The translations under genes and the position numbers were made by a program. The notes under the pieces are model-generated. The model was given only the letters and a program-made list of their open reading frames with translations, ran no database searches and was not told where the DNA came from. Below, one piece after another: positions 42,074 through 52,809 of a stretch of DNA of 64,000 nt. The DNA is from Lysinibacillus louembei (GTDB lineage: Bacteria; Bacillota; Bacilli; Bacillales_A; Planococcaceae), in contig NZ_CP137624.1 in assembly GCF_033880585.1 (NCBI RefSeq), positions 186,001 through 250,000 on the forward strand. The letters run 5' to 3'. Position 1 is the first letter of the stretch, and every line of letters begins with the position of its first letter.

Positions 42074-42976
42074 TTATGCAAAGCGATTTGCAAGTGTGCC
42101 AATTCCTTCAATGGAAACTTTCACTTCGTCACCTGCTTTTAAATATGCTGGTGGATTCATGCCCTTACCTACTCCTGCAGGCGTGCCTGTTAAAATAATA
42201 TCGCCAGGCTCTAATGTCACATATTTTGATAAAATTGAGATAATGTCTGCTACGTTAAATAGCATATCTTTCGTGGAGCCGTTTTGACGTACTTCACCAT
42301 TTACTTTTGTGACAATTGATAACACTTGTGGATCTGGAATTTCATCCTTTGATACTAAATATGGTCCCATTGGGCAAGATTCATCTAAGCTTTTTCCTAA
42401 GAAATATTGCTTATGCTTTTCTTGTAAATCACGTGCTGTTAAATCGTTGGCGATTGTATAACCAAATATATAGTCATAAGCAAGCCCTTTTGGAATATCT
42501 TTACCACGTTTACCGATGACAATAGCTAGTTCACCCTCGTAATCTAGCATTGCTGTCTTTTCTGCATGAACGGGTATTGTCGTTTCATCTGCTGCAATTG
42601 CTGTCGGTGCTTTTGTAAAGACAACAATATCTTCCGGTGCTGTATCTCCACCCATTTCTTGTACATGGTCCCTGTAGTTTTTGCCTACGCATAAAATATT
42701 TTTCGGTGTACGTGGAATTGGTGCTAACCATTCAATTTCATTAAATGTATATTTAAATTGCTCCGCATTTTCACTTTTTTGTGCGGCATCTACTAATTTT
42801 CTTGTTTTTTCTACAAAGTCAAAGCCTAATGCAATACCCTCAATAATCGTTGACGGAAAAGAAGGAAAAACTTGTAACGCATCTTGGATTGCTAACACAT
42901 CCCAAACCGCTTCTTCTTTTTTTACTTTCGGTCCAAATTTTACTTGTCCATTTAATTTAAATGATAATAGTTTCAT
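42074..42976 (-). CDS. yisK: YisK, fumarylacetoacetate hydrolase family protein
   Basis: A 300-residue FAH-fold protein. Metal ligands and core motifs are visible in MLDYEGELAIVIGKRG, YTIANDLTARDLQ and ILTGTPAGVGKGMNPPAYLK, with the FAH loop CVGKNYRDHVQEMG. B. subtilis YisK has been reported as an oxaloacetate decarboxylase that also affects cell shape together with Mbl; whether that applies here is inference. Confidence 0.92.
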   Translation of the reverse strand: MKLLSFKLNGQVKFGPKVKKEEAVWDVLAIQDALQVFPSFPSTIIEGIALGFDFVEKTRKLVDAAQKSENAEQFKYTFNEIEWLAPIPRTPKNILCVGKNYRDHVQEMGGDTAPEDIVVFTKAPTAIAADETTIPVHAEKTAMLDYEGELAIVIGKRGKDIPKGLAYDYIFGYTIANDLTARDLQEKHKQYFLGKSLDESCPMGPYLVSKDEIPDPQVLSIVTKVNGEVRQNGSTKDMLFNVADIISILSKYVTLEPGDIILTGTPAGVGKGMNPPAYLKAGDEVKVSIEGIGTLANRFA

Positions 42977-43137
42977 AATCGTGTTTGCACTCCTTCTTTT
43001 TTATCTCGCATGTACAGACAGCTATCAATCTACCCGTAAATGTCTGACTAAATGAAAGTTTCTTCTTAATAGTGAACGAATAACTACTAATCGAAGTTTC
43101 ATTTTCTACATCATACATCATTATGCAACAAAAAGCC

Positions 43138-44310
43138 TTATTTTTCTGATAATTTTTTACCGTAAGTAAATCTTTTTATAATAGCTTCCAGCGGCCCTTG
43201 CGAAAACTTCGACAACCATAGCTCTGCAATGACTAGCTGTGCAGCAAAAATGCCAAGTGCCATATACGTTCCCATTTGAACTGACATTTTTCCATACAAG
43301 CCGAAGCCGAAATTGTAGAAAATAAATGTACAAACAATTGACTGCATAATATACATCGTCATTGACATACGCCCAAGCTTAGCAAATGGTGATAATAGCT
43401 TTAAAGCAAAGGGCAATAAACAAATAACAACAATCGCAGCCATATAGCCAACCGCTAAAATTGGACCACCGACAAACACCTTTACATAGTCTAACATGTT
43501 TGTATATGTAAGCATATATGGTGCACTTTTAATGAAAAGCCCTAACCCTATCCCAACGATAGCTAACATAAGCCACATCACTTTTAGCTCTTTTGCCCGT
43601 TCAATTAAGCGCCATTTCGCAGCTGCTGCCCCAATTAACATATATGGCAAAATCGTAAATAATGAGGCAAACCATGCGCCAAGGCTCATCTGTACTGACA
43701 AATCGGCTAAGCGCTGTGTAAAAGCATCGCTCCATGTACCTGTCCCATATGCGACGATGGCATTTTGCACCATCGTAATATCAACAAATTGCGCTGTCTT
43801 TTCCACGTTTGCTATACCTTGAATCGACAAAGCAAATAATATAAAGCCATGCAGTAAAGCATTAAGCATGATGGCTAGTGCGACCATCCATGAGCTTTTC
43901 AAACGCATTAAGGCAATTAAAAAGAAGCCACAAAATGCATATGTTACTAAAATATCGCCCCACCAAATAAGAAAGGCATGTGCCAAGCCGATTCCAAATA
44001 AAATAAAGAGGCGCTTCGGTGCAAATTTATAAAAATTGCTGCCCGTTCTTTGTGATTTCGTATATTGCATCGCTAATCCATAGCCAAACAACATAGAAAA
44101 GAGCGGATAGAAGCTACTTTGCACATAAATATCTAGCGTTTGTTGCCACATAATATCCTTTGCCTCAGTAAACCAATAAGCAATATCGATATGTGGCTGT
44201 GGTAAATAAAAGCCAAACATATTGACAAGCAATATACCGAATAAACTCACACCGCGTAAAATATCAATCGTATGTACCCGTTCATGCATTAATGTAGGTT
44301 GAAAATTCAC
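43138..44310 (-). CDS. DUF418 family membrane protein
   Basis: A 390-residue protein with about ten membrane helices. The N-terminal RVHTIDILRGVSLFGILLVN is the DUF418/YeiB-family opening, and the C-terminal half contains GRMSMTMYIMQSIVCTFIFY, a conserved DUF418 segment. The fold is related to membrane acyltransferases; no substrate is known. Start is GTG at 44310, with GGAG eight bases upstream. It follows addA and could be on the same transcript. Confidence 0.88.
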   Translation of the reverse strand: MNFQPTLMHERVHTIDILRGVSLFGILLVNMFGFYLPQPHIDIAYWFTEAKDIMWQQTLDIYVQSSFYPLFSMLFGYGLAMQYTKSQRTGSNFYKFAPKRLFILFGIGLAHAFLIWWGDILVTYAFCGFFLIALMRLKSSWMVALAIMLNALLHGFILFALSIQGIANVEKTAQFVDITMVQNAIVAYGTGTWSDAFTQRLADLSVQMSLGAWFASLFTILPYMLIGAAAAKWRLIERAKELKVMWLMLAIVGIGLGLFIKSAPYMLTYTNMLDYVKVFVGGPILAVGYMAAIVVICLLPFALKLLSPFAKLGRMSMTMYIMQSIVCTFIFYNFGFGLYGKMSVQMGTYMALGIFAAQLVIAELWLSKFSQGPLEAIIKRFTYGKKLSEK

Positions 44311-44336
44311 AGTTATGACTCCTTTTTGATAAGAGC

Positions 44337-44360
44337 GCTACCTGAAAAATTTCAGGCAGC
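44337..44360 (-). terminator. Small hairpin between addA and the DUF418 gene
   Basis: GCTACCTGAAA and TTTCAGGCAGC pair with one mismatch. There is no strong U-run, so termination is probably partial. Confidence 0.45.
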
Positions 44361-44377
44361 TAAAATTTATTGTTAAA

Positions 44378-47300
44378 CTATTCAAGCACAACAGTTTGTC
44401 CAATATCATATAAATACAATATTTTTTCTTTTACTTTTGTTCTATTTATTATTTCAATTGCCTCGCCATAAATTTGAAGCTGCAATTGATAACGCTTCGC
44501 CATTTCCTCTGTTAGAGCAGGCTCCATATCAAATGGTGGGCGAATTTTGTCCGTTTTATAATCTAACAGTACCCACTGTCCGTCTTCCTCAAACAAGCAG
44601 TCAATAATCCCTTGGACGATTTGGCTGTCTCCTTCACGATCCATTCGGCTCATTGTAAACGGCACTTCTCGCAGCAGTCGCGTTGCATTTTTAAAGCGTA
44701 GACCGATTGGTGAGTTGAAAAATGTGAGTACTTTCTCCATGTTTACAATCGCCGCTTCTTCCTTCGTTATTAATTGACGTACAACTAAATTTGCAACAAA
44801 TTCATTGGCCTCATCAAGCGTTGCAAAGCCTTGCTGTGGTACATGCTGCATAATAGCATGTATAATCGTTCCCATTTCTGCTGCTGACAAAGCCTTTGCT
44901 TGTATAAAACTTGGCCGTTTAGCAATGGATGCTTGCTTCATTGCTTGCGGATTGTAGACGATATCCTCCTCCTGCTGCAATGCCTCAAAGCGTTTAATTT
45001 CAGAAACGGACGTTTTCGATTTTTTTGCTATCGATTGCCTGTATGGATATGTTGCTGTGAAACGCTCTGTTAACTGCTCAACAAGCTGCTCATCGACATC
45101 TTCCTCCACTAACAATTGCACAAATGTCTCTTGCTCCTCTGTGTTTTGCAATTGTTCGGCAGCCAATACTGTAATTGACCATAGCGAATCCTTTTGTACG
45201 ATTGCCTCATGCTCGCTGAATGCCTCATCCTGTATTGCTCTCGTTAAAAAGTCTGGATGGCTTACAAGAGCAGGTGCTAGCCAATCTAAAAATGAATTGG
45301 CACTCGCTCGTAAATAATTTGGCAATAACTCTTTAGGTGGCAAATCTTGATGATTTCCCCATTTTGCAAGCTTCTTGTCCCAATTTTTCACCGTGCCTAG
45401 TAAAATTAGACGCTCTTTTGCACGGGTCATCGCTACATAAAGTATACGCATTTCCTCAGCCTTAAGTTTCGCTATTTTCTTTTCCTTCATAGCTAAGTAT
45501 GGCAATGATGTGAACATCGTACGTTCCTCGGTATTAATCGCCTTTACAGCAAGCCCAAAATCTTGGTCAAATAAATACGAGCCTTTGAAATCCTGCTGAT
45601 TAAAAGACTTGGCAATGCCTGCAACAAAAACAACAGGAAACTCTAGTCCCTTAGAGGAATGAATCGTCATTAAACGAACAACATCATCACCTTCACCAAT
45701 CGATTTAGCAATACCTAAATCATCACCTCGTGACTTCATACGATCCACAAAGCGTAAAAATCGGAACAGACCTCGGAACGATGTTTTCTCATATGCCAAT
45801 GCTCTATCATGTAGTGCTCTTAAATTTGCTTGTCGCTGCTTGCCGTTCGCCATCGCCCCAACTAGCTCATAATAATTTGTATCTAAATAAATGGTCCATA
45901 TTAAATCAGCGAGCGAGCCTCGCCGTGCAAGCTGGCGCCATTTTTCCAATAGCGTTAAGAAGTAATGAAGCTTTTCCTCAACTTTTGCATTCGTTGGCTC
46001 CTTCATAAATGCAGTGACAGCTTCGAAAAACGGTACATTACGCTTTGCTAAACGCACCTCTGCAAGCTCATTTTCTGTTAAACCGAAAAATGGAGCACGC
46101 AATACGGATGCAAGTGGAATATCTTGAAATGGATTATCTACAATTTTTAAGACATTCAACATAATCATTACTTCCAACGCATCGAAATAGCCTTTTGATG
46201 TTTCTGCATATAACGGAATTCCCGCTGCTTTAAATTCCTCTGCAAAATCGGCTGACCATGTCATCGAGCGCATTAAAATAACAATATCGCTATAGCGAAT
46301 CGGTCGTGTTGTACCATCTTTCGGATTATAAATTGGCATTTCTTTTTCCATCATATGTTGAATTTTACGAATCATGTAGCGCGCTTCCTGTTGTGATGTT
46401 TTTAATTCCTCCAGCTCCTCATCAAGCGCTTCTTCCTCCTGCTCAGTACACTGGTCAATTACAACAAATTCAACAGGAATATTCGTTTTATTATAATGTG
46501 CTTGAAACTTTAGCGCCGCTTGGTCATCATAATTAATTTCGCCAACTACCTCATCCATGACGCGCTCAAACACATAGTTCGTTGCCTGCAACACTTCTGA
46601 GCGACTACGGAAATTGGCATTTAAGTCAATTCTTAAGCCTGTATCGATTGGATTTTCGGTAAAATTTTTATATTTGCGTAAAAATAGGCGCGGCTCTGCT
46701 AATCGAAACTGATAGATTGACTGCTTAACATCGCCAACCATAAATAAATTTCCTTTGGCTTCATCGCCTGATTTGACAAGCTGTAAAATCGTTTCCTGCA
46801 ATAAATTGACATCCTGATACTCATCAACGAGCACTTCTTTAAAGCGCTTTTGGAAATCCTTCGCTACAGCTGATGGCTCAATTCCTTTGTCCGTTTCCAC
46901 TGTCAATATTTCTAATGCATAATGCTCTAAATCAGAAAAATCGACAAATGCACGCTCTAGTTTTGCAGCTTTAAATGCCTCGCTAAATATTTTCACAAGC
47001 TGAACGAGCGTTTCAATAATTGGTTTCATTCGTCTCATTTCATCAAGTAAAATTTGAGGCTTACGTATAAAAAATGTATCTTTTATCGCTTTGACAATAT
47101 CCTTTGCCTCATCACGATGCGCTTTCGCTATATCCTTTATTTGCGGATCTGCCTCATCTGACTTTTTAATCGTCGGTAGCCTGCCCCATTGTACTTTTTG
47201 CATATGCTCATAAATATCTTGCCATGTGCTATTTTTGAGCTTATCAATCGCCACCTGTACAAAGGCAAGCTCCTCTGTCGCTAGCGTATGATACGTCCCG

Positions 47301-48070
47301 ATGCCAAAATTACCTTCAGCATAGCGCTTCATTGTCAGTAAATTATGCTCAGCTGCATATAAAGAATTTAAAATGGAGCTCTTTAATTGTGCAACAAATG
47401 TTAAATCATCCACTGTTGCATTTGGTGCAATATCGTATTCCTGTGTGAGCGTATCTAGCCATGTATACGGCGCAGGCTGTACACGCGACATGTTATAAAG
47501 CTGTAATAGCAACACTTCAATTTCCTGATCGTGTCGATCAGAGGAAAAGCTATCAACAAGCTCATACACAGCCTGCTGTGATAGCTCTCCGTCCTCGCTA
47601 TATGCCTGCTCTAAAATCGTTGATAACACATCATCCTGCAATAAGGCAACTTCATCTTGACTAGCGATGCGGAATCCTGGGTCAAGGTCAATCATATAGG
47701 CATATTGACGACAAATGGCTAAACAAAATGAGTGTAGTGTTGAAATTTGTGCTTTATTAATTAAGCTTAATTGACGTCGCAAAAAGCGGTTATTTGGATC
47801 TTTCTCAATTTCCTTTTCTAATGCGCCTGCTAAACGACTTCGCATTTCAGCTGCTGAGGCATTCGTAAAAGTAACAACGAGCAATTCATCGACATCGAGT
47901 GGCTCATTTTCGGCAATAATTTTTTGAATCAAACGCTCAATTAATACTGCTGTTTTCCCTGACCCTGCCGCTGCTGATACAAGCGTATCCTGTCCCGTTG
48001 CCCAAATAGCCTTCCACTGCTCATCCGTCCATTGCGCATCAGTCGGTTTCTTCGGTATCAGTAATGTCAC
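44378..48070 (-). CDS. addA: ATP-dependent helicase/nuclease subunit A
   Basis: A roughly 1230-residue UvrD-type helicase with a C-terminal nuclease. Motif I is SAAAGSGKTAVLIERL near the N-terminus, motif II EVLVDEYQDVN, motif VI YVAMTRAKERLILLG, and the RecB-type nuclease motif VLLDYKTDKI near the C-terminus. AddAB processes double-strand breaks and responds to Chi. The GTG at 48070 is preferred (AAAGGAG about ten bases upstream); a GTG at 48079 sits too close. It overlaps addB by 32 bases. Confidence 0.96.
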   Translation of the reverse strand: MTLLIPKKPTDAQWTDEQWKAIWATGQDTLVSAAAGSGKTAVLIERLIQKIIAENEPLDVDELLVVTFTNASAAEMRSRLAGALEKEIEKDPNNRFLRRQLSLINKAQISTLHSFCLAICRQYAYMIDLDPGFRIASQDEVALLQDDVLSTILEQAYSEDGELSQQAVYELVDSFSSDRHDQEIEVLLLQLYNMSRVQPAPYTWLDTLTQEYDIAPNATVDDLTFVAQLKSSILNSLYAAEHNLLTMKRYAEGNFGIGTYHTLATEELAFVQVAIDKLKNSTWQDIYEHMQKVQWGRLPTIKKSDEADPQIKDIAKAHRDEAKDIVKAIKDTFFIRKPQILLDEMRRMKPIIETLVQLVKIFSEAFKAAKLERAFVDFSDLEHYALEILTVETDKGIEPSAVAKDFQKRFKEVLVDEYQDVNLLQETILQLVKSGDEAKGNLFMVGDVKQSIYQFRLAEPRLFLRKYKNFTENPIDTGLRIDLNANFRSRSEVLQATNYVFERVMDEVVGEINYDDQAALKFQAHYNKTNIPVEFVVIDQCTEQEEEALDEELEELKTSQQEARYMIRKIQHMMEKEMPIYNPKDGTTRPIRYSDIVILMRSMTWSADFAEEFKAAGIPLYAETSKGYFDALEVMIMLNVLKIVDNPFQDIPLASVLRAPFFGLTENELAEVRLAKRNVPFFEAVTAFMKEPTNAKVEEKLHYFLTLLEKWRQLARRGSLADLIWTIYLDTNYYELVGAMANGKQRQANLRALHDRALAYEKTSFRGLFRFLRFVDRMKSRGDDLGIAKSIGEGDDVVRLMTIHSSKGLEFPVVFVAGIAKSFNQQDFKGSYLFDQDFGLAVKAINTEERTMFTSLPYLAMKEKKIAKLKAEEMRILYVAMTRAKERLILLGTVKNWDKKLAKWGNHQDLPPKELLPNYLRASANSFLDWLAPALVSHPDFLTRAIQDEAFSEHEAIVQKDSLWSITVLAAEQLQNTEEQETFVQLLVEEDVDEQLVEQLTERFTATYPYRQSIAKKSKTSVSEIKRFEALQQEEDIVYNPQAMKQASIAKRPSFIQAKALSAAEMGTIIHAIMQHVPQQGFATLDEANEFVANLVVRQLITKEEAAIVNMEKVLTFFNSPIGLRFKNATRLLREVPFTMSRMDREGDSQIVQGIIDCLFEEDGQWVLLDYKTDKIRPPFDMEPALTEEMAKRYQLQLQIYGEAIEIINRTKVKEKILYLYDIGQTVVLE

Positions 48071-51000
48071 TATAGCCACACTCCTTTCTTACCCGCGCAA
48101 TAAGGTCATCTGTCTTTTTCACTGATAAATTATGATATTGTTGATGCCCGTCTGATGGGTCAAATTGACAGATTGCTTTAAACGCACAATAATCACAGGC
48201 TGTACGATTTTTTAACTTATACGGATAAATATCTGTCACTCCTGTGAATATTTTATTACCTGCCTCTCTATGCTTTTCAATCACAAAATCCTGCAAAACT
48301 GGCATCGTTTCTACATCTACCGTTTTAGAGTACGCACCAATTGCTCCTTTTGTTGTCATGCTTACTGGAATAACAGGTGATTTTTTTTGTTCTAATAAAT
48401 TCCCATCCATTGCCTCTAATACAGGAATTTCATTCGTTAAAAGCCCTTGCATACGATATTTCTCAAGACGCTGTAATTCACGCATTTGCTCATCAACATA
48501 TTCCTCTAAACGAATTAAAGGATCATGCACATGAACATACAATACCCCCGCTGGAGTTACAGCAATATTTTGGTGTTCAGGCAATGCCAGTAGCTCCTTG
48601 GCATTTTTCACTGCCACATCTAAATAGGTTAAAAGCTGTAATGAAATACCGTGATACACTTCATTTAAATCTAAGTCTCGACTCGATGATTTATAATCTA
48701 CTACACGCAAATGCAATTGCCCGTTTTCCTCATACGCATCGATGCGATCAATTTGCCCTCGCAAGTACATTTTCCGTTTATTTTCTAGTGGAATTTCTAA
48801 TGCAGGTAATGGCTTTATCCCTTTTTTCATCGTCTTATCATCCACTTTACCGAATGGCTTTTCGTGGACAAGTGGCTTAAATTTTGCTACCTTTGCATGC
48901 TCTGTTAACGCAAATAATGTGCGTGCTACAACGCGAATTAGCTTTTCCTTAATATATAAATAGCGTGAATTACTTTCTAATATACGATAAGAAAAAATAT
49001 GGACAAGTGGCTCGACAACCTCTCGCGCTCTTTGTAGACATTGACGGTAATTTTCTGGTGGCATATCCCCATTCGTTAAAATCGTGCGTAGTGCTTCATG
49101 GAATAAATCACCCATTGCAAACGTTTCTAAGCGATATTCTGCCCGTTCCTCTAAGCGCAGACCATATGTGGCGAAATGTGAATATGGACAACGATAAAAC
49201 TTCTCAATACGTGAAACGCTTGCCTGTAGTTCCTCACCGTATAGCCTCTCTGTTATGGTTGGTTGCAATGGCTCCGCTTTATTAATTGTATATAATGGTC
49301 TTGTCACAAATTGGAGCATTCGCTCCCATTCAGGGTAACGACGATAAAATGCTCGTAGCGCCCGCCATTCTGCTGCAAGTAACTTCGTTTGCTCTGTCTC
49401 TTTTAGCTGTGTCGCTAAATAAGCAATCGCTGGCTTTGGATGACGCAAATAAGATAATATTTTATGCTGATCCAATTCTTCAACAGGATCAATGAAAATG
49501 CGTATATGCGGTAATGTACGCTTATTTTGAACGGTAAATAGTTTATGCAGTCGAGTGATATAAAGCGATGGCAGCAAGCTTTTACCTTCCTCATCCACAC
49601 TTGCAAACGTAATATACAGCTTGTCTGTCGGTGAAGCAAAAGCTTGGTAAATTAAAAATGCCTCCTGAAGTAATCGATTTTTAGCATTTGGTGCTAATTC
49701 ATAATCTAACTTGTCAAAATAAGTACGGTCGGCATCGGATAACAGCCCCTCCTTATCAATACGCATCGGATAAACACCATCATTTACCCCGACAATAAAC
49801 ACGGCCTTTATATTGTTGAAGCGTGAATATTCTACTGTCGCAATCGTTACTACATCAATTGTTGGTGGGATGCTAGAAAACCTTAGTGAATCATATCCCT
49901 CATCTAGCATTTCTGCTGCTTGCTGCAATGTTACTTCTTGTTCACCAAACATAAGCACAAATTGGTCAAGTATATTTACCCAGCCATTCCATACTTGATC
50001 ATGCTCATTTGCTAATTCAGACGCCGTTTCAAGCTCCTGCTCCTTCATTTTTTGTAGCTTATCATATAGCTGTAAATGCTCTGCATAATCATATAAAGCT
50101 CGTCCTATCTCTAAACCCGTTTTCGCTTTCTTTAAAGTTTGCTCCAACTGTAGCAATGGTTCTCGGACAATTTGGCGTGCCTCTTCTAGCATCCGCTGTA
50201 TTTCAAGCTCTTTATCTGTTTGTACAGCACCCATTTTTTCTAAAACACGAAATCTACGATATTGCCAAACGTCATTGTCATGCCAACGCTTTCCGATAAT
50301 GCCCTTTGCTATCACAAAATTTTCAAGCTTATCGAGCTGCTCTCGATAATTTTTCGCCTCGTCAGCTAATGGTAAAAATAAATCAGTTTTCACTGCACGA
50401 AAGACAGGCTCATATTGCCAATTTGAAATGACTGCCTCTAATGAGGAGCGCATAAATTCAATAAAAGGATGATGCAACATTGGGCGCTTTTCATTCATAA
50501 AGAACGGAATATCATGCTGCTGAAAAATCGTTGCAATTAGTGGATCATATATATCTGCTTGGCGATACATAATACCGATATCTTTGTAGCGCATTTGTTC
50601 CTCTGTCACAAGACGGATTATTTCCCGTGCAATACCTTGCACTTCAGCACGGCGATTCGTTCCTTCAATAATTTGTACTGCTCCTGATGCAGTCTGTGCT
50701 GTAGGAACTGATTCATGAAAATTTTCTTCAATATGTGCTAAATCGGATTGCTGTGTACGATAATTTGTTGTTAAATGTATCCGATCCTCCACATCAATTT
50801 GATGTTGCATAGCAAAATCCATTAATTTATCGTATGTAAAGGCAGCACGATGAAATAATGCTTGTGGATCTGCTGCATCATATTCACTATCAAAAGGCAG
50901 GACAATCGTGACACGTTTCGCTAACAATAGTAATTGCTCGATAATAGCAAATTCCCTTATTGTAAATGAGGTAAAGCCATCAATATATATTTCTGAGTGC

Positions 51001-51596
51001 TTGATTTTTTCAGAGTTTTGTAATTGCTCAACTAAAATTGGATAAAAGCCTTCCCCATCCACATAACCTTCTCCAATATTTTCCTCAAGTTGTTGTAAAA
51101 TAATTTGAAAATCCTTCATTTTCGCTACTAATGTATTGGCTGCACCGTATGTCTCAAGCTCCTTTATTAGTTCTATAATGGAGGTGCTTGTTATATCATA
51201 TTGGCTAAACTCTCGCAGCAGCTGCTCTATTTCCTGTGTAAATCCTCGCTTGCCTGCAGCCTGCGTAAAAATTGAAAATTGCTCCTTATTATCCTGTAAA
51301 ATACGACGAATCAACATGCGGTAGCCAAAGCTATCGATTTTATCGCGTGCAATGCCACCTGTTTCCTGCAAAATAAACCAAGCTAAACGCTTGAATGTCA
51401 ACGCTTGTGCACGTATCATTCCACGCACATCATAGCGATTCGTTAAATCATACTCTGTTTTAAATGAAATTTGATCAGGCACAATAATAAATAATGGGGG
51501 ACCTAAAGGATCTTCCTTCAAATACTGTACGACTTCTTGCTGAAGCATCGTCGTTTTCCCCGTACCAGCTCGTCCTGAAATGATGCGTAAAGCCAT
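48039..51596 (-). CDS. addB: ATP-dependent helicase/nuclease subunit B
   Basis: A 1185-residue partner of AddA. It starts LRIISGRAGTGKTTMLQQEV (Walker A). It carries an active nuclease motif LRVVDYKSSSRDLDL and the four iron-sulfur cysteines: one in KFYRCPYSHF and three in TACDYCAFKAICQF. It recognises Chi through its inactive helicase core. It is first in the addBA unit behind AGGAGGGG, and yhjE lies upstream as in B. subtilis. Confidence 0.96.
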   Translation of the reverse strand: MALRIISGRAGTGKTTMLQQEVVQYLKEDPLGPPLFIIVPDQISFKTEYDLTNRYDVRGMIRAQALTFKRLAWFILQETGGIARDKIDSFGYRMLIRRILQDNKEQFSIFTQAAGKRGFTQEIEQLLREFSQYDITSTSIIELIKELETYGAANTLVAKMKDFQIILQQLEENIGEGYVDGEGFYPILVEQLQNSEKIKHSEIYIDGFTSFTIREFAIIEQLLLLAKRVTIVLPFDSEYDAADPQALFHRAAFTYDKLMDFAMQHQIDVEDRIHLTTNYRTQQSDLAHIEENFHESVPTAQTASGAVQIIEGTNRRAEVQGIAREIIRLVTEEQMRYKDIGIMYRQADIYDPLIATIFQQHDIPFFMNEKRPMLHHPFIEFMRSSLEAVISNWQYEPVFRAVKTDLFLPLADEAKNYREQLDKLENFVIAKGIIGKRWHDNDVWQYRRFRVLEKMGAVQTDKELEIQRMLEEARQIVREPLLQLEQTLKKAKTGLEIGRALYDYAEHLQLYDKLQKMKEQELETASELANEHDQVWNGWVNILDQFVLMFGEQEVTLQQAAEMLDEGYDSLRFSSIPPTIDVVTIATVEYSRFNNIKAVFIVGVNDGVYPMRIDKEGLLSDADRTYFDKLDYELAPNAKNRLLQEAFLIYQAFASPTDKLYITFASVDEEGKSLLPSLYITRLHKLFTVQNKRTLPHIRIFIDPVEELDQHKILSYLRHPKPAIAYLATQLKETEQTKLLAAEWRALRAFYRRYPEWERMLQFVTRPLYTINKAEPLQPTITERLYGEELQASVSRIEKFYRCPYSHFATYGLRLEERAEYRLETFAMGDLFHEALRTILTNGDMPPENYRQCLQRAREVVEPLVHIFSYRILESNSRYLYIKEKLIRVVARTLFALTEHAKVAKFKPLVHEKPFGKVDDKTMKKGIKPLPALEIPLENKRKMYLRGQIDRIDAYEENGQLHLRVVDYKSSSRDLDLNEVYHGISLQLLTYLDVAVKNAKELLALPEHQNIAVTPAGVLYVHVHDPLIRLEEYVDEQMRELQRLEKYRMQGLLTNEIPVLEAMDGNLLEQKKSPVIPVSMTTKGAIGAYSKTVDVETMPVLQDFVIEKHREAGNKIFTGVTDIYPYKLKNRTACDYCAFKAICQFDPSDGHQQYHNLSVKKTDDLIARVRKECGYSDITDTEETD

Positions 51597-51654
51597 GCGA
51601 CCCCTCCTCTTTTTTCTATTATATAACAGAACACATGTTTACAAAAATAAAAAC

Positions 51655-51693
51655 AGAGCTGCTTAAAAAGATAACATCCTTTCAAACAGCTCT
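51655..51693 (-). terminator. Terminator after yhjE
   Basis: AGAGCTGCTTAAAAAG pairs with CTTTCAAACAGCTCT, with a U-rich tail on the minus strand. Confidence 0.8.
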
Positions 51694-51698
51694 ATTTC

Positions 51699-52319
51699 TT
51701 ATGAATGGCTTTCCTTACTTACTGCTCGCAAATCGCGCTCCACTCGTTTATTTAATTTGTTTTCAACCCATTTGCCAATAATCCATAGTAGGATAATACC
51801 ACATATGACTAAAATTAATTTTTTCGGATCTGTTAAAATCGCACGTAAATCATATCCTAGTCCTCCTGTAACAGCAATCATCACAAATTTCCCAATAATA
51901 AGTGCTACTAAATAATAGTACTTGCGAATATGGGATAACCCTGCCACGATATTAATAATGACCGCCGGTGAAAACGGGAAGCATAATAGCACTAAGATCG
52001 GCGCCAACCCCTTCATATCAACCCATTTAATTAATGTTTGTACACGTTTATTTTGCACAAGTCTTTGTAACCTCGGATGTTTACCAAATCGTCTCGCTAC
52101 TAAAAATAATCCATATGCACCGACAACAGAACCAACCCATGAAATAACAATTCCTAAAATGATGCCGTATGCATTAACATTCGCTACCACAATGACAACG
52201 AGCGGAAGCACGGGGATAAATGCTTCAAGAGCTGTTAAAAAGATTCCAAAAATCGGTCCTAATAAATGATACTGCTCTATTATGTTTTCTAAATTTGCTA
52301 TTGTAAACCAATCTCTCAT
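51699..52319 (-). CDS. yhjE: TVP38/TMEM64 (DedA-like) membrane protein YhjE
   Basis: A 206-residue protein with about five or six membrane segments and the VTT domain landmarks FIPVLPLVVIVVANVNAYG, GSVVGAYGLFLVARRFG and FPFSPAVIINIVAGLSHI. These proteins are related to DedA flippases and lipid scramblases. It lies upstream of addB, matching B. subtilis yhjE. A strongly basic C-terminal tail is cytoplasmic. Confidence 0.92.
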   Translation of the reverse strand: MRDWFTIANLENIIEQYHLLGPIFGIFLTALEAFIPVLPLVVIVVANVNAYGIILGIVISWVGSVVGAYGLFLVARRFGKHPRLQRLVQNKRVQTLIKWVDMKGLAPILVLLCFPFSPAVIINIVAGLSHIRKYYYLVALIIGKFVMIAVTGGLGYDLRAILTDPKKLILVICGIILLWIIGKWVENKLNKRVERDLRAVSKESHS

Positions 52320-52809
52320 TGGCTATCACCTCTACATCAAAAGCACTATGTTTTATACTCATTTTAACATACTCAGCACGATATAATTGCTAACATTATT
52401 CGTCATTTTTCGCGAATATATCGAAGTTATTGTACACAATGTAGACGCAAAGCATACGTTGGAAGTTGCAATTGGCAAAGTTTAACCTCTATTCATCTAA
52501 AAGGAATATTACTAAAAACTGTAGTTGGCAAAATAAACACAATTCCTTCAAAGAGATAGATGAGCTTATTTGCTTGTTTTTTGGGAAGGCTAAACATGCT
52601 GTTAATTTCTGTTACGATTAGCTCGCTTTATGACAAGTAACCGCAGGAGTACTCAAGCCATCCTCATGTCAATCAATTGAAAAAGTCTTTGTCACAAGAA
52701 AGTATATTACCTTTCTTTAAAAAGGTAGACATTGCATGTCAGTGACTTTTTATCAAGTTCAATAGTATGTTTTTAGCTATTTTATTAGATAAAAGCTTTT
52801 TCTAGTTGA
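52320..52809. other. Gene-free region with decayed repeat sequence
   Basis: No open frame of quality was found. A piece at about 52630-52665 (GACAAGTAACCGCAGGAGTA...CATCCTCATGTC) resembles the GCGACGAG-family repeat at 21711. An inverted repeat (TTGAAAAAGTC at about 52677 and GACTTTTTATCAA at about 52744) encloses AAAGTATATTACC and may fold into a long hairpin. Confidence 0.5.
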
